A DNA stretch of 64,000 nt from Anaerococcus obesiensis ph10 (GTDB lineage Bacteria; Bacillota; Clostridia; Tissierellales; Peptoniphilaceae), in the NCBI RefSeq assembly GCF_000311745.1, contig NZ_HE978532.1, forward strand, positions 367,774 to 431,773, read 5' to 3'. The translations under genes and the position numbers were made by a program. The first letter of the stretch is position 1, and the number at the start of each line of letters is the position of its first letter. Positions 46,607 through 56,759 of the stretch are shown here, piece after piece. The notes beneath the pieces were generated by a model, which worked only from the letters and a program-made list of their open reading frames with translations, ran no database searches and was not told the origin of the DNA.

Positions 46607-46849
46607 AGGACTTTTTTAAAGGTACTCAGACTGTAGACAAAGTATACAAACCCTCATGCTAAGAATATCATACGAAAAAAATTGATTTGATTTCAAATTT
46701 TAAAATTCGTCAAAAATCGCATTGTTTGAGCGTTAGCGAGTTTGCGATTTTAGAATTTTAAAATTTAGAAATCAACAATTTTTGGAGTCAGATATTCGTG
46801 CTTGAGGGTTTGTTTACGCTCTGAGCACTTTTTAAAAGTCCTTTTTATT
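46602..46849. repeat. Long palindromic repeat, copy C
   Basis: The core is nearly identical to copy A (GACAAAGTATACAAA, then CATGCTAAGAATATCATACG, the loop GAGCGTTAGCGAG). The outer arms are AATAAAGGACTTTT-like and complementary to each other but unlike those of A. It begins at the GntR stop codon and ends just before the convergent decarboxylase stop, filling the whole gap between convergent genes. Confidence 0.85.
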
Positions 46850-46858
46850 TTTACATTT

Positions 46859-48040
46859 TTATAACAAAAATTCTTTTGGCAAATCATGGCTTGCAAAGTG
46901 TAAAATCGAAAGGCTAAAGCAATAAGCTCCAGCGTTTGAAACTTTCAATATATCGCCAATATTTGCTTTTTTTAATTCTATATCACTTGCTAACAAATCT
47001 AAACTTGTACACAAGTGTCCCCCAATATCTACAATTTCTTTTTGGGAATTTTCTCCAATAATTTCAAATTCGCATTGATTTTTTCCTGTATAAAGTGGCT
47101 CAAAGGCTTTTTCGCACTCATATCCCAAAGCTTGTTTTAGCATTTCTTTCATAGGTCCTTTGACAAAACCATTCATGGCATTTTTTACAACAAGGTAGGT
47201 TTTCCCATTTGAATATTTTTTGTCGATTATTGGCGTGTAATAAACTCCCGAATCCATAACCAAAAATCTTCCGCTTTCTATCAAAAATTTTGCCCCAAGT
47301 TCATTTTTATTTTTTTCATATAAATCTTTCATAGTTTTTGCCAAAATATCCAAATTCACATCATCTTCGTTTTTTTTGTCGTAGGCAACTCCTATGCCTG
47401 AGCCAAAATTTATAAATTTAATGTCAGCATGTGATAGTTTTGAAAATTTCACTGCCAAATCATAAGTATTTTTGTAATAATTTGAAAGAAGATTTGTGTC
47501 AAGAATTTGGCTTTGAACGTGAACGTGAAGACCTACAAGTTTTAAATTTTTGTAAGCCCAATCGAAAGAAAAAATTTTATCTTCATCAATTCCAAATTTA
47601 CTTGAATGGGCTTTTTTATCTGTCATAGAATAATTCGGATTTACTCTTATGCCAATTTCTAAAATTTCTCCGTGATTTTTTGCCAATTCATCTAACAAAT
47701 CAAGTTCGTGGAAAGAATCTGCAATAAAAATACACTTATCCCAAGCTTTTTGTAAATCTTCCATAGTTTTACCTGGGGCAGAATAATAAATTTGATTTTT
47801 TTCCATACCAGCCTTTATTGAAAGCAAAACTTCATTGCTTGATGCTGCATCTGATCCAATTCCATTTTCTTTGATTGTTTTTATAACTGGCATAAAGGGA
47901 TTTGCCTTGATTGAATATAAAAATTCTATATTTTTAAATTTTTCCTGTAATTTTTGGCAAGATTTATCAATTATTTCTTTTTGATAAATATAACAAGGGG
48001 CGTTTTCTCTTACAAATTCGTCAATATTTTTTGCTTGCAT
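46859..48040 (-). CDS. Group IV (alanine racemase-fold) PLP decarboxylase
   Basis: This 393-aa enzyme has the PLP lysine in FLYSIKANPFMPVIKTIKENG near residue 45, LVGLHVHVQSQI, FINFGSGIGVAYD, and the C-terminal active-site cysteine in DIGGHLCTSLDLLASD. The family includes diaminopimelate, ornithine and carboxynorspermidine decarboxylases, and the sequence does not tell me which. Its position before the spermidine/putrescine-type transporter on the same strand, although separated by a terminator, suggests polyamine chemistry. Confidence 0.82.
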   Translation of the reverse strand: MQAKNIDEFVRENAPCYIYQKEIIDKSCQKLQEKFKNIEFLYSIKANPFMPVIKTIKENGIGSDAASSNEVLLSIKAGMEKNQIYYSAPGKTMEDLQKAWDKCIFIADSFHELDLLDELAKNHGEILEIGIRVNPNYSMTDKKAHSSKFGIDEDKIFSFDWAYKNLKLVGLHVHVQSQILDTNLLSNYYKNTYDLAVKFSKLSHADIKFINFGSGIGVAYDKKNEDDVNLDILAKTMKDLYEKNKNELGAKFLIESGRFLVMDSGVYYTPIIDKKYSNGKTYLVVKNAMNGFVKGPMKEMLKQALGYECEKAFEPLYTGKNQCEFEIIGENSQKEIVDIGGHLCTSLDLLASDIELKKANIGDILKVSNAGAYCFSLSILHFASHDLPKEFLL

Positions 48041-48122
48041 AATTTTCTCCTATTTTTGTCTGAAAACCTTTCTTCATGATTTAAATTTACTTCTTAAATC
48101 CATTATACAATAAATTAATTTA

Positions 48123-48165
48123 TAAAAAAATCCTTGAAAAATTACTGACTAGTAAATTTTCAAGG
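48123..48165 (-). terminator. Terminator of potABCD
   Basis: An imperfect inverted repeat with outer arms CCTTGAAAA / TTTTCAAGG (48132-48165) is followed on the minus strand by A then T7. It lies 6 bases past the potD stop. Confidence 0.88.
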
Positions 48166-48171
48166 AAATAT

Positions 48172-49251
48172 CTAATCTGCTTGTGGCGAAATTTTTAAAT
48201 CCAAAAACAAATCATTGTATAAAATTGTTGTTTCTTTGCCCAAATTTTTGAAAACTTCTAATTTTTCTATATCTTCATCATCTGGATACAAGGTCTTATC
48301 ATTTCTTGCTTCTTTGTCAATATATTTCATCGCCTTTTTGTTTGGAGTTGGATACCAAACATAATCTGCGTTTTTTGCTGCAACTTTTGGTTTTAGCAAA
48401 TAATTTATTAGAGCATAAGCTCCCTTTGTATTTTTTGAAGTTTTTGGAATAACCATGGTATCAAACCAAATATTTGAACCTTCTTTTGGAATAGCATAAG
48501 AAAGATTTGGATTTATTTCTTTTGCCATTGAGGCTTCTCCAGAAAATGTAATTCCAACATCAGCTTCTCCTTGAGCCATATACATTCTAATTTCGTCAGC
48601 AAGAATTGCCTTTACATTTTTCATAAAACCAACCAAGTCATCCTTAGTTTCTCTCAAAATTTTTTCATCTTTTTCATTTAGACTTTTTCCATTTGCCAAA
48701 AGACCAATGCAAAGTGTTTCTCTTGCTCCATCAAAAGATAAAATTTCTCCTTCAAATTTTTTATCCCACAAATTTTTCCAAGAAGAAAAATCTTCTTTTT
48801 TGTATTTTTTATTGTTATAAATTATACCAAAAGATCCCCAAAAATATGGAATCGAATATTGGTTGTTTGGATCATAAGAAAGATTTAAAAATCTTTGGTC
48901 AATATTTTCAAGACCTTTTATTTTTTTGTGGTCTAATTTTTTCAAAAGTTTTTTATCTTTCATCATCTCAACCGTATACTCTGACGGAAAAGCCAAATCG
49001 TAGGAAGTTTTTCCCTGCTCAACTTTTGCCATCATCGCCTCGTTTGAATCGAAAGTTTCATAAATCACGTGATAGCCTGTTTCTTTTTCAAAATCTTTTA
49101 TAATTTCAGGGTCAATATAATCTCCCCAATTATAAAAATAAATATTTTTTGAATCCTGATCTTTTGCTTTTTCATTTAATTTTTTTTGTCCAACAAACAA
49201 AAGAAGGCAAAGAGTTAAAATTCCTAAGAAAAATTTATAAACCTTATTCAT
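48172..49251 (-). CDS. potD: Spermidine/putrescine-type ABC substrate-binding protein
   Basis: This 359-aa protein begins with a hydrophobic signal/anchor (VYKFFLGILTLCLLLFVG); I see no good lipobox. It continues with the PotD hallmark IYFYNWGDYIDPEIIKDFEKETG, AFPSEYTVEMM, and IPYFWGSFGIIYN. It overlaps potC by 4 bases. Binding of spermidine or putrescine is the family default; specificity is not readable here. Confidence 0.9.
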   Translation of the reverse strand: MNKVYKFFLGILTLCLLLFVGQKKLNEKAKDQDSKNIYFYNWGDYIDPEIIKDFEKETGYHVIYETFDSNEAMMAKVEQGKTSYDLAFPSEYTVEMMKDKKLLKKLDHKKIKGLENIDQRFLNLSYDPNNQYSIPYFWGSFGIIYNNKKYKKEDFSSWKNLWDKKFEGEILSFDGARETLCIGLLANGKSLNEKDEKILRETKDDLVGFMKNVKAILADEIRMYMAQGEADVGITFSGEASMAKEINPNLSYAIPKEGSNIWFDTMVIPKTSKNTKGAYALINYLLKPKVAAKNADYVWYPTPNKKAMKYIDKEARNDKTLYPDDEDIEKLEVFKNLGKETTILYNDLFLDLKISPQAD

Positions 49252-50044
49252 CTTGTCCTCCTTTTTTCTTCTCTACTTTGTATGACATAATATCCGATTG
49301 CAAGAATTAATGACAAAATAAAAATCAATGAAGAAAGCGCATTTATTTCCAAAGAAATTCCTGTTCTAACCCTTGAATAAATTTCTACAGAAAGAGTTGA
49401 AAATCCTGAGCCTGTCACAAAAAATGTAACTGCAAAATCATCCAAAGAATAAGTAAGTGCCATAAAAAATCCAGCAAATATTCCGCTTGCAATATTTGGA
49501 AGAATAATTTTATTTAAAATTGTAATATCATTTGCTCCCAAATCTTCAGCAGCCTTCATCATATCAGAATTTAGGGCGTAAAGCCTTGGAAGAACCATCA
49601 AAACCACAATTGGAATTGAAAAGGCAATGTGAGCAAGCAAAACTGAAAAAAATCCCATAGGAATTTTTAATAAAAAAGAAAATAAAATCAAAAATGAAGC
49701 GCCCATCATAACATCTGGCAAAACCATAAGGACTGAATTTAGACTTAAAACTTTCTTTTTTAATTTTTTATCTCTCATATAATAAATCGAAATTGCACCA
49801 AGCGTTCCAATAATTGTTGCAATCAAAGACGATAATAAGCCAATTATTAAAGTATTTATTACAATATTTATAAGCCTTTCGTCATTAAAAACTTTTTTGT
49901 AATAATCTAGGGTAAAGCTTTCAAAAACATTCATATTTCCCCCGCTATTAAATGAATAAAAAATCAGAAAAGCTAAGGGCAAATACATTATTATAAATAC
50001 AAAAAATAAATACAAATTTCCAATTTTATTTTTTTATTTTCCAT
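49248..50044 (-). pseudogene. potC: Polyamine-type ABC permease PotC; frameshift at the N-terminus
   Basis: This is the inner-membrane permease (YLFFVFIIMYLPLAFLIFYSFN, EAA loop MKAAEDLGANDITILNKIILPNIASGIFAGF). The open frame has only a TTG without a ribosome site. The ATG at 50044, inside the potB stop and behind AAGGCGG, is out of phase by one base at the A7 run 50029-50035. With eight A it reads MENKKNKIGNLYLFFVF directly into the permease. It is probably intact in the organism. Confidence 0.85.
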
Positions 50045-50834
50045 CTTTGACCGCCTTTTTATTTAAAATAGAAATAACTGCAAACATCATAAAAATCAAG
50101 ACAAGCCCAATAGTTGATCCCATCCCCCAATTTTGAGTTACCAAATAATGCTCTTCAACAGCTGTTCCCAAAGTTATAATTTTATTTCCTCCAATAATTC
50201 TTGTTATAAGAAAAAGTGAAAGAGAAGGAATAAAAACCGCCTGGCTTGCTGCCATTACTCCATCCATAGAAAGTGGGAGGATTATTTTCCTAAAAGTTTG
50301 AAATTTATTTGCTCCCAAATCTTCACTCGCAATAATATATTCATTTGGAATAGAATCTATTGCCCTAAAAATTGGAATTATCATAAAGGGAAGTTCGACG
50401 TAGGAAGCAACCAAAATAAAGGCAGGATTTGTAAACAAAAATCCCTCACTTGCAAGTCCCAAAAATCCCATAATACTTCCATTTTTATTGAAAAGTCCAA
50501 TAAAAGCATAGGCTTTTAAAACCAAATTTATCCAAGTTGGAAGAATTACCAAAAGCAAAATAAAATCCTTGTGCTTGGCCTTTGATAAAAAATATGAAAA
50601 TGGATAAGCCCACAAAAGTGTAAAAGCTGTAATCAAAAATGCAGTCAACAAAGAATTGAAAGTCATAATCATATAATTTTTATTTGAAAAATAGGAAATA
50701 TAATTATTTAAAGTAAAATTTCCATAAATATCAAAAAATGATTGATAAATCAAAAGAAGAATCGGAGCAATAATAAAAATTAAAATCCACAAATAATAAA
50801 TCGCAGATAATTTTTGGTATTTTTTAGCCATCAT
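50034..50834 (-). CDS. potB: Polyamine-type ABC permease PotB
   Basis: This 266-aa permease has six hydrophobic segments and the EAA loop [36 protein letters not shown] choose ATG 50834 ([20 protein letters not shown]), overlapping the potA stop, with GGAGA upstream. The longer frame from 50921 reads into potA and adds an implausible extension. Confidence 0.88.
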   Translation of the reverse strand: MMAKKYQKLSAIYYLWILIFIIAPILLLIYQSFFDIYGNFTLNNYISYFSNKNYMIMTFNSLLTAFLITAFTLLWAYPFSYFLSKAKHKDFILLLVILPTWINLVLKAYAFIGLFNKNGSIMGFLGLASEGFLFTNPAFILVASYVELPFMIIPIFRAIDSIPNEYIIASEDLGANKFQTFRKIILPLSMDGVMAASQAVFIPSLSLFLITRIIGGNKIITLGTAVEEHYLVTQNWGMGSTIGLVLIFMMFAVISILNKKAVKDGK

Positions 50835-51936
50835 CTTCTCCAATCGCATATTTTTCAATTCTTTTATCAAAATCATCCTCGCTTTCGTTATAACGCATAA
50901 CGTGGATGTTGTCAGCATCAATTTTTATTCCAATATCATCGCCTTCTTCAAAAGTTCTTGTCGTATGAATTTTCCACCTAAAATCAGAAGAATCAAAACA
51001 AATTAATTCATTAAAAACTCCTCTATACAAAATATTGTCAATATTTACAACGATATCAGCATTTTCAATAGGAACAACATTAATATCTTCAGGTCTAATT
51101 ACAACTTCAACCCTTTCATTTTTATTAATTCCAGCATCAGAGCAAGCAAAAGTTTTATTTGCAAATTCTACTTTATAATCATCAACCATCCTTGCCTTTA
51201 AAATATTACTTTCTCCAATAAATTGAGCAACATAACGATTGATTGGCTCATCGTAAATATCTTTTGGACTTCCTTGTTGGACAATTTCTCCCTTATCCAT
51301 TACAAAAATCCAATCACTCATAGCAAGAGCCTCTTCTTGATCGTGAGTTACAAAAACAAAAGTAATTCCAAGCTCCCATTGCAAATCACGAAGTAAAACT
51401 TGCATAGATTTTCTAAGTTTCATATCAAGGGCAGACAAGGGCTCATCAAGCAAAAGCACATCAGGTTTATTTACAAGAGCACGAGCTATGGCAACTCTTT
51501 GTCTTTGTCCTCCTGACATTTGAGAAATTTCTCTTTTCTCAAACCCTGATAAATTTACCATATCAAGAGCCTTTTCAACCTCTTTTTTAATAATTTTTTT
51601 GTCAGTTTTTTTAATTTCAAGACCAAAGGCAACATTATCAAAAACATTCATATGAGGAAAAAGAGAATAATTTTGAAAAACTGTATTAACCTTTCTCTTA
51701 CTTGCAGGAACATCCAAAACATTTTCTCCATTAATATAAATCTCTCCAGAATTTGCTTCCAAAAATCCAGCAATAAGATTTAAAATTGTAGTTTTCCCAC
51801 AACCCGAAGGCCCCAAAAGAGTATAAAATTTCCCTTTTTCAAGCTCCAAATCGACCGATTTTAAAATCATTTCATCATCAAAAGACTTAGAAACGCCCTT
51901 TAAAACCACAGAATATTTATCTAAATTTTCACACAC
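50824..51936 (-). CDS. potA: Spermidine/putrescine-type ABC ATP-binding protein
   Basis: This 370-aa ATPase has Walker [23 protein letters not shown]-loop [17 protein letters not shown], signature [18 protein letters not shown], Walker [13 protein letters not shown] and H-loop [15 protein letters not shown], then a TOBE domain. I favour the GTG at 51936 because a near-perfect anti-16S match (GGGGGGTGATC) lies right before it; ATG 51951 is possible. First gene of the pot operon. Confidence 0.88.
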   Translation of the reverse strand: MCENLDKYSVVLKGVSKSFDDEMILKSVDLELEKGKFYTLLGPSGCGKTTILNLIAGFLEANSGEIYINGENVLDVPASKRKVNTVFQNYSLFPHMNVFDNVAFGLEIKKTDKKIIKKEVEKALDMVNLSGFEKREISQMSGGQRQRVAIARALVNKPDVLLLDEPLSALDMKLRKSMQVLLRDLQWELGITFVFVTHDQEEALAMSDWIFVMDKGEIVQQGSPKDIYDEPINRYVAQFIGESNILKARMVDDYKVEFANKTFACSDAGINKNERVEVVIRPEDINVVPIENADIVVNIDNILYRGVFNELICFDSSDFRWKIHTTRTFEEGDDIGIKIDADNIHVMRYNESEDDFDKRIEKYAIGEDDG

Positions 51937-52079
51937 AAGATCACCCCCCATTAGTTTCTTTTAACAGTATAACATAAAAGAAGAAAAAATTTGCAAGTCA
52001 AGTCTACAATATTTTATTAGTAAATTTTACATAATATTATGAACTTGCTTATAAAATAGTGATTTGTTTAAATATAAAT

Positions 52080-52126
52080 AAAAAGTGTGACGGCTAATAA
52101 ATAATTATAACCATCACACTTTTTAT
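52080..52126 (-). terminator. Terminator after the microcompartment locus
   Basis: A stem of 11 bp (AAAAAGTGTGA / TCACACTTTTT) plus a short internal extension (CGG/CCA) and an AT-rich loop lies 20 bases past the alcohol dehydrogenase stop. It marks the end of the long right-hand operon. Confidence 0.8.
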
Positions 52127-52146
52127 TACACATTGATTTTAAAACC

Positions 52147-53232
52147 TTAAAAAGCATCTCTTAGGATATTTGCCAAGTCAAATTTTGTTACCAAAGCTGG
52201 ATTTGTTGGTGTACACCTATCATTTAAAGCTGTAAGTGCCATCTTTTCTATAGAATCTTGGTAAGCTTTTTCATCAATTTTTCCAAGTCCACTTAATTTT
52301 TCTGGAATATTAAATTTTTTATTCATTTCTTTTATTACTTTGATTAAACAAGTGTAGTCCCTATGATTTAATTTTTGAGCTAAATCGTCTAATTTTTTTC
52401 TAGCCTCTTCACTATTTTTACAATTATATTCTATTACATAAGGTAAAAGTATTGCATTTAATCTTCCGTGAGAAATATGGAAAGTTCCACCAATTGTATG
52501 GGCTAGAGAATGATTTATTCCAAGTCCTGCATTGTTAAAAGCGATTCCTGCCATATTTGAAACTTCTAGCATTTTTTCTCTAAGTTTTAACCTATCTCCT
52601 TCATCATATACTTTTGGCAATATTTCAAAAACTGTCTTTATGCAAGTTTCTGCAAAAGTATCGGTATATATTGATGCACTTTTACTACTATAGGCTTCTA
52701 TTGCGTGAGTTAATACGTCCATACCTGTATCAGCTGTAATAAAATTTGGTACAGTTTTTGTAAATTTGGGAATTAATAAAGCATAATCTGGGAGCATTAT
52801 ATCATCTATTAATACTTTTTTATCATTGCCTACTGTTACAACTGCAAAATTTGTAGACTCACTTCCTGTTCCTGCTGTAGTCGGTATAGCTGCAAAAATT
52901 TTTTTTACTTTTTCTTCCTTATATATATCATATATAATTGCTTTAGTAGCATCTATAGCTGAGCCTCCACCAATGGCACAGATTAAATCAGGATTTGAAT
53001 TTTTTAAAGCTTTTTTCCCTTCTTCAACTAATTCTTGGCTAGGATCTGGTTGAATATTGCTAAAAATATCATAGGAAATATTTTTATCTAAAAATTTTGT
53101 CACCTGATCTATCATTTTACTTTCTACTACAAATGGATCTGTTACAAAAAAAATTTTATTAGGATTTAAAGAATTTAAAATTTTTATGCTATCATCTCCA
53201 ACATTTATAGTAGGCTTTACTGAAAACGTCAT
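52147..53232 (-). CDS. Iron-containing alcohol dehydrogenase
   Basis: This 361-aa group III alcohol dehydrogenase has the NAD(P) loop ICAIGGGSAIDATKAI near residue 90, AIPTTAGTGSE, and metal ligands in DTGMDVLTHAIEAYSSKS and GINHSLAHTIGGTFHISHGRLNA. It is the last gene of the microcompartment locus and would reduce acetaldehyde to ethanol while recycling NADH. Its stop-start overlap with merR shows one transcript. No N- or C-terminal encapsulation tail is evident. Confidence 0.9.
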   Translation of the reverse strand: MTFSVKPTINVGDDSIKILNSLNPNKIFFVTDPFVVESKMIDQVTKFLDKNISYDIFSNIQPDPSQELVEEGKKALKNSNPDLICAIGGGSAIDATKAIIYDIYKEEKVKKIFAAIPTTAGTGSESTNFAVVTVGNDKKVLIDDIMLPDYALLIPKFTKTVPNFITADTGMDVLTHAIEAYSSKSASIYTDTFAETCIKTVFEILPKVYDEGDRLKLREKMLEVSNMAGIAFNNAGLGINHSLAHTIGGTFHISHGRLNAILLPYVIEYNCKNSEEARKKLDDLAQKLNHRDYTCLIKVIKEMNKKFNIPEKLSGLGKIDEKAYQDSIEKMALTALNDRCTPTNPALVTKFDLANILRDAF

Positions 53233-54089
53233 ATATTTTCCTCAACTTTCATTTCTATCGGTATTAGTATCTCTGTTACATATTTTTTTTCATCTCTAAA
53301 AGTCCAAGAATCTACCACAAATCTCTCTATAACATCTTCTGATAATTTATATCTATACTTTTTAGCCCACTCTCTAAGTTTTTCATAGGATTTACTTAAA
53401 TTTTCATATTTTCCAAAATGATAAATAGAACCATAGAATCCATCTTTCAATGTAAAAATGATTCTTTCATCTTCAATAGGTTTAACTGCTTTTTGTATGT
53501 ATAAACATCTAATGTTTCTATTTTCCTTTTCACACTTTAATCTTTGTATATAAGAATCAAAATAAAACATTACAGAACCTGTAATCTTGTTATTTTCGCT
53601 TTTTACAAAATTTGCAAAATCTAAATCTAATACAGTATCTTCATAACAAAAACTAAAATCTATAGGATAAGATATTAGTTCACTTTGTTTTATATATTTA
53701 ATACTTGGGGTATTATTGCCAATAATAAATGCTGAAGATGCTTCTGATATTAACTCATTCCAATCTTTTATAATAGTTAATCGCTCATCTAATTTTTTTA
53801 TTTCATTACTTGTTCTTTTAATAAGTTCATTGAATGATTTGCTCACATCATCATAGTCTGAATTAAATATAAAGTCTCTAATTTCATACAATGAAAAATC
53901 CATAAATTGCAAATATTTTATTATAGAAATCAAGAGAATAGTATCCTCTGTATAATATCTATATCCATTTTCTTTAACTACATCTGGTTTTATAAGTCCT
54001 ACAGTTTCATAATGTCTTAAAGCTCTTGTGGATACATCCGCTTTATTTGAAGCCTGACCAATGGAATATAATTTTTCTTTATTGATCAT
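53229..54089 (-). CDS. MerR-family transcriptional regulator with GyrI-like effector domain
   Basis: This 286-aa protein has an N-terminal MerR winged helix (YSIGQASNKADVSTRALRHYETVGLIKPDVVKENGYRYY) and a following coiled-coil region. The C-terminal half of about 150 residues resembles a GyrI/BmrR ligand-binding fold. It lies inside the choline microcompartment operon, so I infer that it controls this locus in response to a small molecule, such as an amine or aldehyde. No MerR-type spaced promoter is visible in the window; the true promoter is probably beyond 64000. Confidence 0.82.
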   Translation of the reverse strand: MINKEKLYSIGQASNKADVSTRALRHYETVGLIKPDVVKENGYRYYTEDTILLISIIKYLQFMDFSLYEIRDFIFNSDYDDVSKSFNELIKRTSNEIKKLDERLTIIKDWNELISEASSAFIIGNNTPSIKYIKQSELISYPIDFSFCYEDTVLDLDFANFVKSENNKITGSVMFYFDSYIQRLKCEKENRNIRCLYIQKAVKPIEDERIIFTLKDGFYGSIYHFGKYENLSKSYEKLREWAKKYRYKLSEDVIERFVVDSWTFRDEKKYVTEILIPIEMKVEENI

Positions 54090-54098
54090 TTTTACTCC

Positions 54099-54722
54099 TT
54101 AATTATTTACTTTTTCAAATAAGTATTTAGTATTTTTATAAATGTTTTCTTCTAAATTATAAAAAGGGCTTTCAATCATCTCTTCTATAGCCCATAATGT
54201 TTTCAAAGACAAACAAGTAATTTCTGCTACATAATAGTCATTAGATGAAATTCTTTTATGTTGAGATTTTGTTGGTCTTACTCTTTTTAGTTCTTTGGGA
54301 ATGTTTTTTGACTTATCGTTTAAGATTTTTTTTATATTTTCTAATAAATGAACTTTAACAGGTGACAATTCTTCTAAGTTTTGTTTAATATCTTCAAATT
54401 TTTCTTTATCTGTAAATTCCATCATTCTAGCATACTTATCAAAAATAGGATTTACGCCATTTTTTTCAATTTCTTTTAAGTCTTTATATAAATAATCTAT
54501 AATTTTTTGATTATACGCCAAATATTGAGAAAGCCTCATAATGAAAAATTCTTTAGGTGAATCTTGGCAAACTGCCCTACCATTAAGTCCCCTTATTTCA
54601 TCAAAGTTTTTCCATTCAAAATCTAAAATCCAAGAAAGCTCATCGAAAACACATAATAAATTATAATCTCTAAGTATATCTTTCATCAAGTTCTTGTCAA
54701 TATTTTTAAATAAATATCTCAT
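54099..54722 (-). CDS. DUF4125-like protein
   Basis: This 207-aa soluble protein (LLCVFDELSWILDFEWKNFDEIRGLNGRAVCQDSPKEFFIMRLSQYLAY near residues 23-70) is an alpha-helical, DUF4125-type sequence that pairs genetically with DUF4037. Its function is unknown. It starts one base after the DUF4037 stop. It lies between the microcompartment genes and merR on the same transcript, so regulation or sensing is plausible. Confidence 0.7.
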   Translation of the reverse strand: MRYLFKNIDKNLMKDILRDYNLLCVFDELSWILDFEWKNFDEIRGLNGRAVCQDSPKEFFIMRLSQYLAYNQKIIDYLYKDLKEIEKNGVNPIFDKYARMMEFTDKEKFEDIKQNLEELSPVKVHLLENIKKILNDKSKNIPKELKRVRPTKSQHKRISSNDYYVAEITCLSLKTLWAIEEMIESPFYNLEENIYKNTKYLFEKVNN

Positions 54723-54723
54723 A

Positions 54724-55650
54724 TCAATTTCCTTTCACCAAATTAATAGCCTTAATTTGTGGATTTATAATTGAATTTTGTACTTCAATAGCATGAGCCA
54801 ATAAAAAATCATCATTTGATTTAGTAATAGATCTATATTTTAATATATCCTTTACATATATACTTAACTTTTCACTCAAGTAAACAAGATCTTTTTTGTG
54901 ATTTGATTCCATAAATTTATTCATATCCTCAAACAAATCACGAGGATAATAATTAATTTGTGCTAATCTTTTGTATCTTAACTTATAATAAGGCATATAT
55001 ACTTTTGCAAATAAAAAAAGTACTCCCAATAAAGCTTCCATAAATTCAGCTTTTGCAAAAAAAACTGCTGAAATATCATTTCTATCAAGAGATCTTTTTA
55101 AATTATATTGTCCCGCTTGAGCCATTTGGAAAAGATATGCTGCAAGTTTTTTTCTGAGTACATCTTCTGGATAAAAGTCTAATAAATATTTTCTATAGTC
55201 TGAAAATAATTTACAATTATCTAAAAAAATTTCTCCATTAGTAACAGTAGCTAGGAAAGATTCTGGTATTTTTAAAAAATCTATATCACTTATTGGAAAC
55301 TTTCTAGCTGATGTATATTTTTCATAAAAATCTTCTAAAGAGAATAAACCAACTCTTTTATCTACCAGTTTCGACTCAACTTTCTTATATCCTAGAAATT
55401 CATCTGGTAACTTTTCCAAAACAGAATTAATCCTATTTTTATAAATTTTTACATCATCTTCTTTTAACCAAATACAAAATCCCAGACCAAAATCGTGATC
55501 TTTTGAGATTTCATCATCAAGACCAAAACATTCAGAGCCTTCTCCAACCAGACCAATTGAACAAAGATCTAAAATTTCTGGACAATTATTTTTAAAAATT
55601 GGATAGGCTATATCATAAAAATATTTTTTTGATAATTCCATACCATTCAT
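54724..55650 (-). CDS. DUF4037 nucleotidyltransferase-like protein
   Basis: This 308-aa protein carries an N-terminal nucleotidyltransferase-like motif GLVGEGSECFGLDDEISKDHDFGLGF around residues 33-58: Gly-Ser, then the acidic pair DD and D-H-D. This matches the pol-beta-type pattern. The rest is helical and resembles DUF4037. The nucleotidylation target, if any, is unknown. The next gene (DUF4125) and the preceding TPR gene suggest a three-protein set. Confidence 0.72.
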   Translation of the reverse strand: MNGMELSKKYFYDIAYPIFKNNCPEILDLCSIGLVGEGSECFGLDDEISKDHDFGLGFCIWLKEDDVKIYKNRINSVLEKLPDEFLGYKKVESKLVDKRVGLFSLEDFYEKYTSARKFPISDIDFLKIPESFLATVTNGEIFLDNCKLFSDYRKYLLDFYPEDVLRKKLAAYLFQMAQAGQYNLKRSLDRNDISAVFFAKAEFMEALLGVLFLFAKVYMPYYKLRYKRLAQINYYPRDLFEDMNKFMESNHKKDLVYLSEKLSIYVKDILKYRSITKSNDDFLLAHAIEVQNSIINPQIKAINLVKGN

Positions 55651-56437
55651 GATATTTCCTTTTGCTTTTTAGCTTGATTAAGGTTTTTAATTAGAATTTC
55701 CTTTACTGGCCCTTCACCAACAGTTTCATCAAATACTTTTATAGCTTTTTCATAATAGTATACAGACGTATAATATTCTTTATTATTATAATAAATATTA
55801 GCAGCTGTCGCATAAGCATTTGCCAAATGTGGAAGTCTTAATTTATTTTTTTCATAATAAAGTATAGCCTCATTTACATTTACCAATGCTTTAGCATACT
55901 TTTTTTAAGTATTAATATTTCTGCAAGATTTATCTTAGATACAGCTATTTTTTCTTCATTTTTTATTATTTTTAGAGCTTTTTCAATATCTTCTTGTGCT
56001 AAATCCAACATATTTTTTGCCCTAAAAGCTTGAGATCTATTATTATATACGCTTGCCATTAAATGTTTTGTATCACTAAGTTGGCTAAGAATAGTTTCCG
56101 TTTCATTCAAAGTATCAATTGCTAAATCATAATTTTTAGAAACTATATGGCAATTCGATATATTTATAAGAAGACTAGCATAATCTTTTGAAATAAATCC
56201 GTAATTATCTAACACTAATTTCTTTATAACTTTATAAATCTTATAAGCCAAGTCTGTTTGACCCTTTACTCTAAGAAAAGATGCGAGCTCATTACCAACA
56301 GCGATAATGGCTCTTTCATCTTTTAAACTTATAGTTTTAGAAAATTCTTCCATCAAAAATAGAATAACTTCCTTACCATTTGATTTATTAAACTTTAGCT
56401 TTAAATCTTTATAAAAGTTTGATAAATCATATTTCAT
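55647..56437 (-). pseudogene. TPR-repeat protein; split by one-base frameshift
   Basis: This is a tetratricopeptide protein of about 263 aa. Helical pairs such as DLAYKIYKVIKKLVLDNYG, DLAIDTLNETETILSQL and AYATAANIYYNNKEYYTSVYYYEKAIKVF are TPR-like. Two open frames of 185 and 79 aa join if the A-run at 55900-55906 has eight bases (reading LKKKYAKALVNVNEAIL). TPRs bind partners; with DUF4037 and DUF4125 it may form a sensing complex. It follows the BMC-H gene by 5 bases. Confidence 0.75.
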
Positions 56438-56442
56438 GATTC

Positions 56443-56718
56443 TTATTTATTTTTTGGTAAAATTGTTTCAACTTCTGTATGTGGTCTTGGAATTACGTGT
56501 ACTGATACTAATTCTCCAACTCTTTGTGCTGCAGCTGCTCCTGCATCTGTTGCTGCTTTTACTGCTCCTACATCTCCTCTAACTAAAACTGTTACAAGTC
56601 CTCCTCCAACATGTTCTTTTCCTACAAGTGTAACGTTAGCTGCTTTTACCATTGCATCTGCTGCTTCAATACTTCCTACTAATCCTTTTGTTTCAATCAT
56701 TCCTAAAGCTTCGTTCAT
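56443..56718 (-). CDS. BMC-H shell protein (PduA/EutM type), second copy
   Basis: This 91-aa hexameric shell protein is [29 protein letters not shown], then [33 protein letters not shown] and [15 protein letters not shown]. It is nearly identical to the copy at 58382; by eye the DNA of the two differs at only four positions over 245 bases. AAAGGAGAG precedes the start. It would form the facets of the microcompartment. Confidence 0.95.
   Translation of the reverse strand: MNEALGMIETKGLVGSIEAADAMVKAANVTLVGKEHVGGGLVTVLVRGDVGAVKAATDAGAAAAQRVGELVSVHVIPRPHTEVETILPKNK
56462..56706. repeat. Direct repeat of BMC-H sequence (left copy)
   Basis: This is the left member of a nearly exact 245-bp direct repeat with 58401-58645 at an offset of 1939 bases. 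Recombination between copies would remove the aldehyde dehydrogenase gene and one BMC-H gene. Confidence 0.9.
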
Positions 56719-56759
56719 TTTTTCTCTCCTTTATATTTTTTATTTTTTTATTAACTTAT

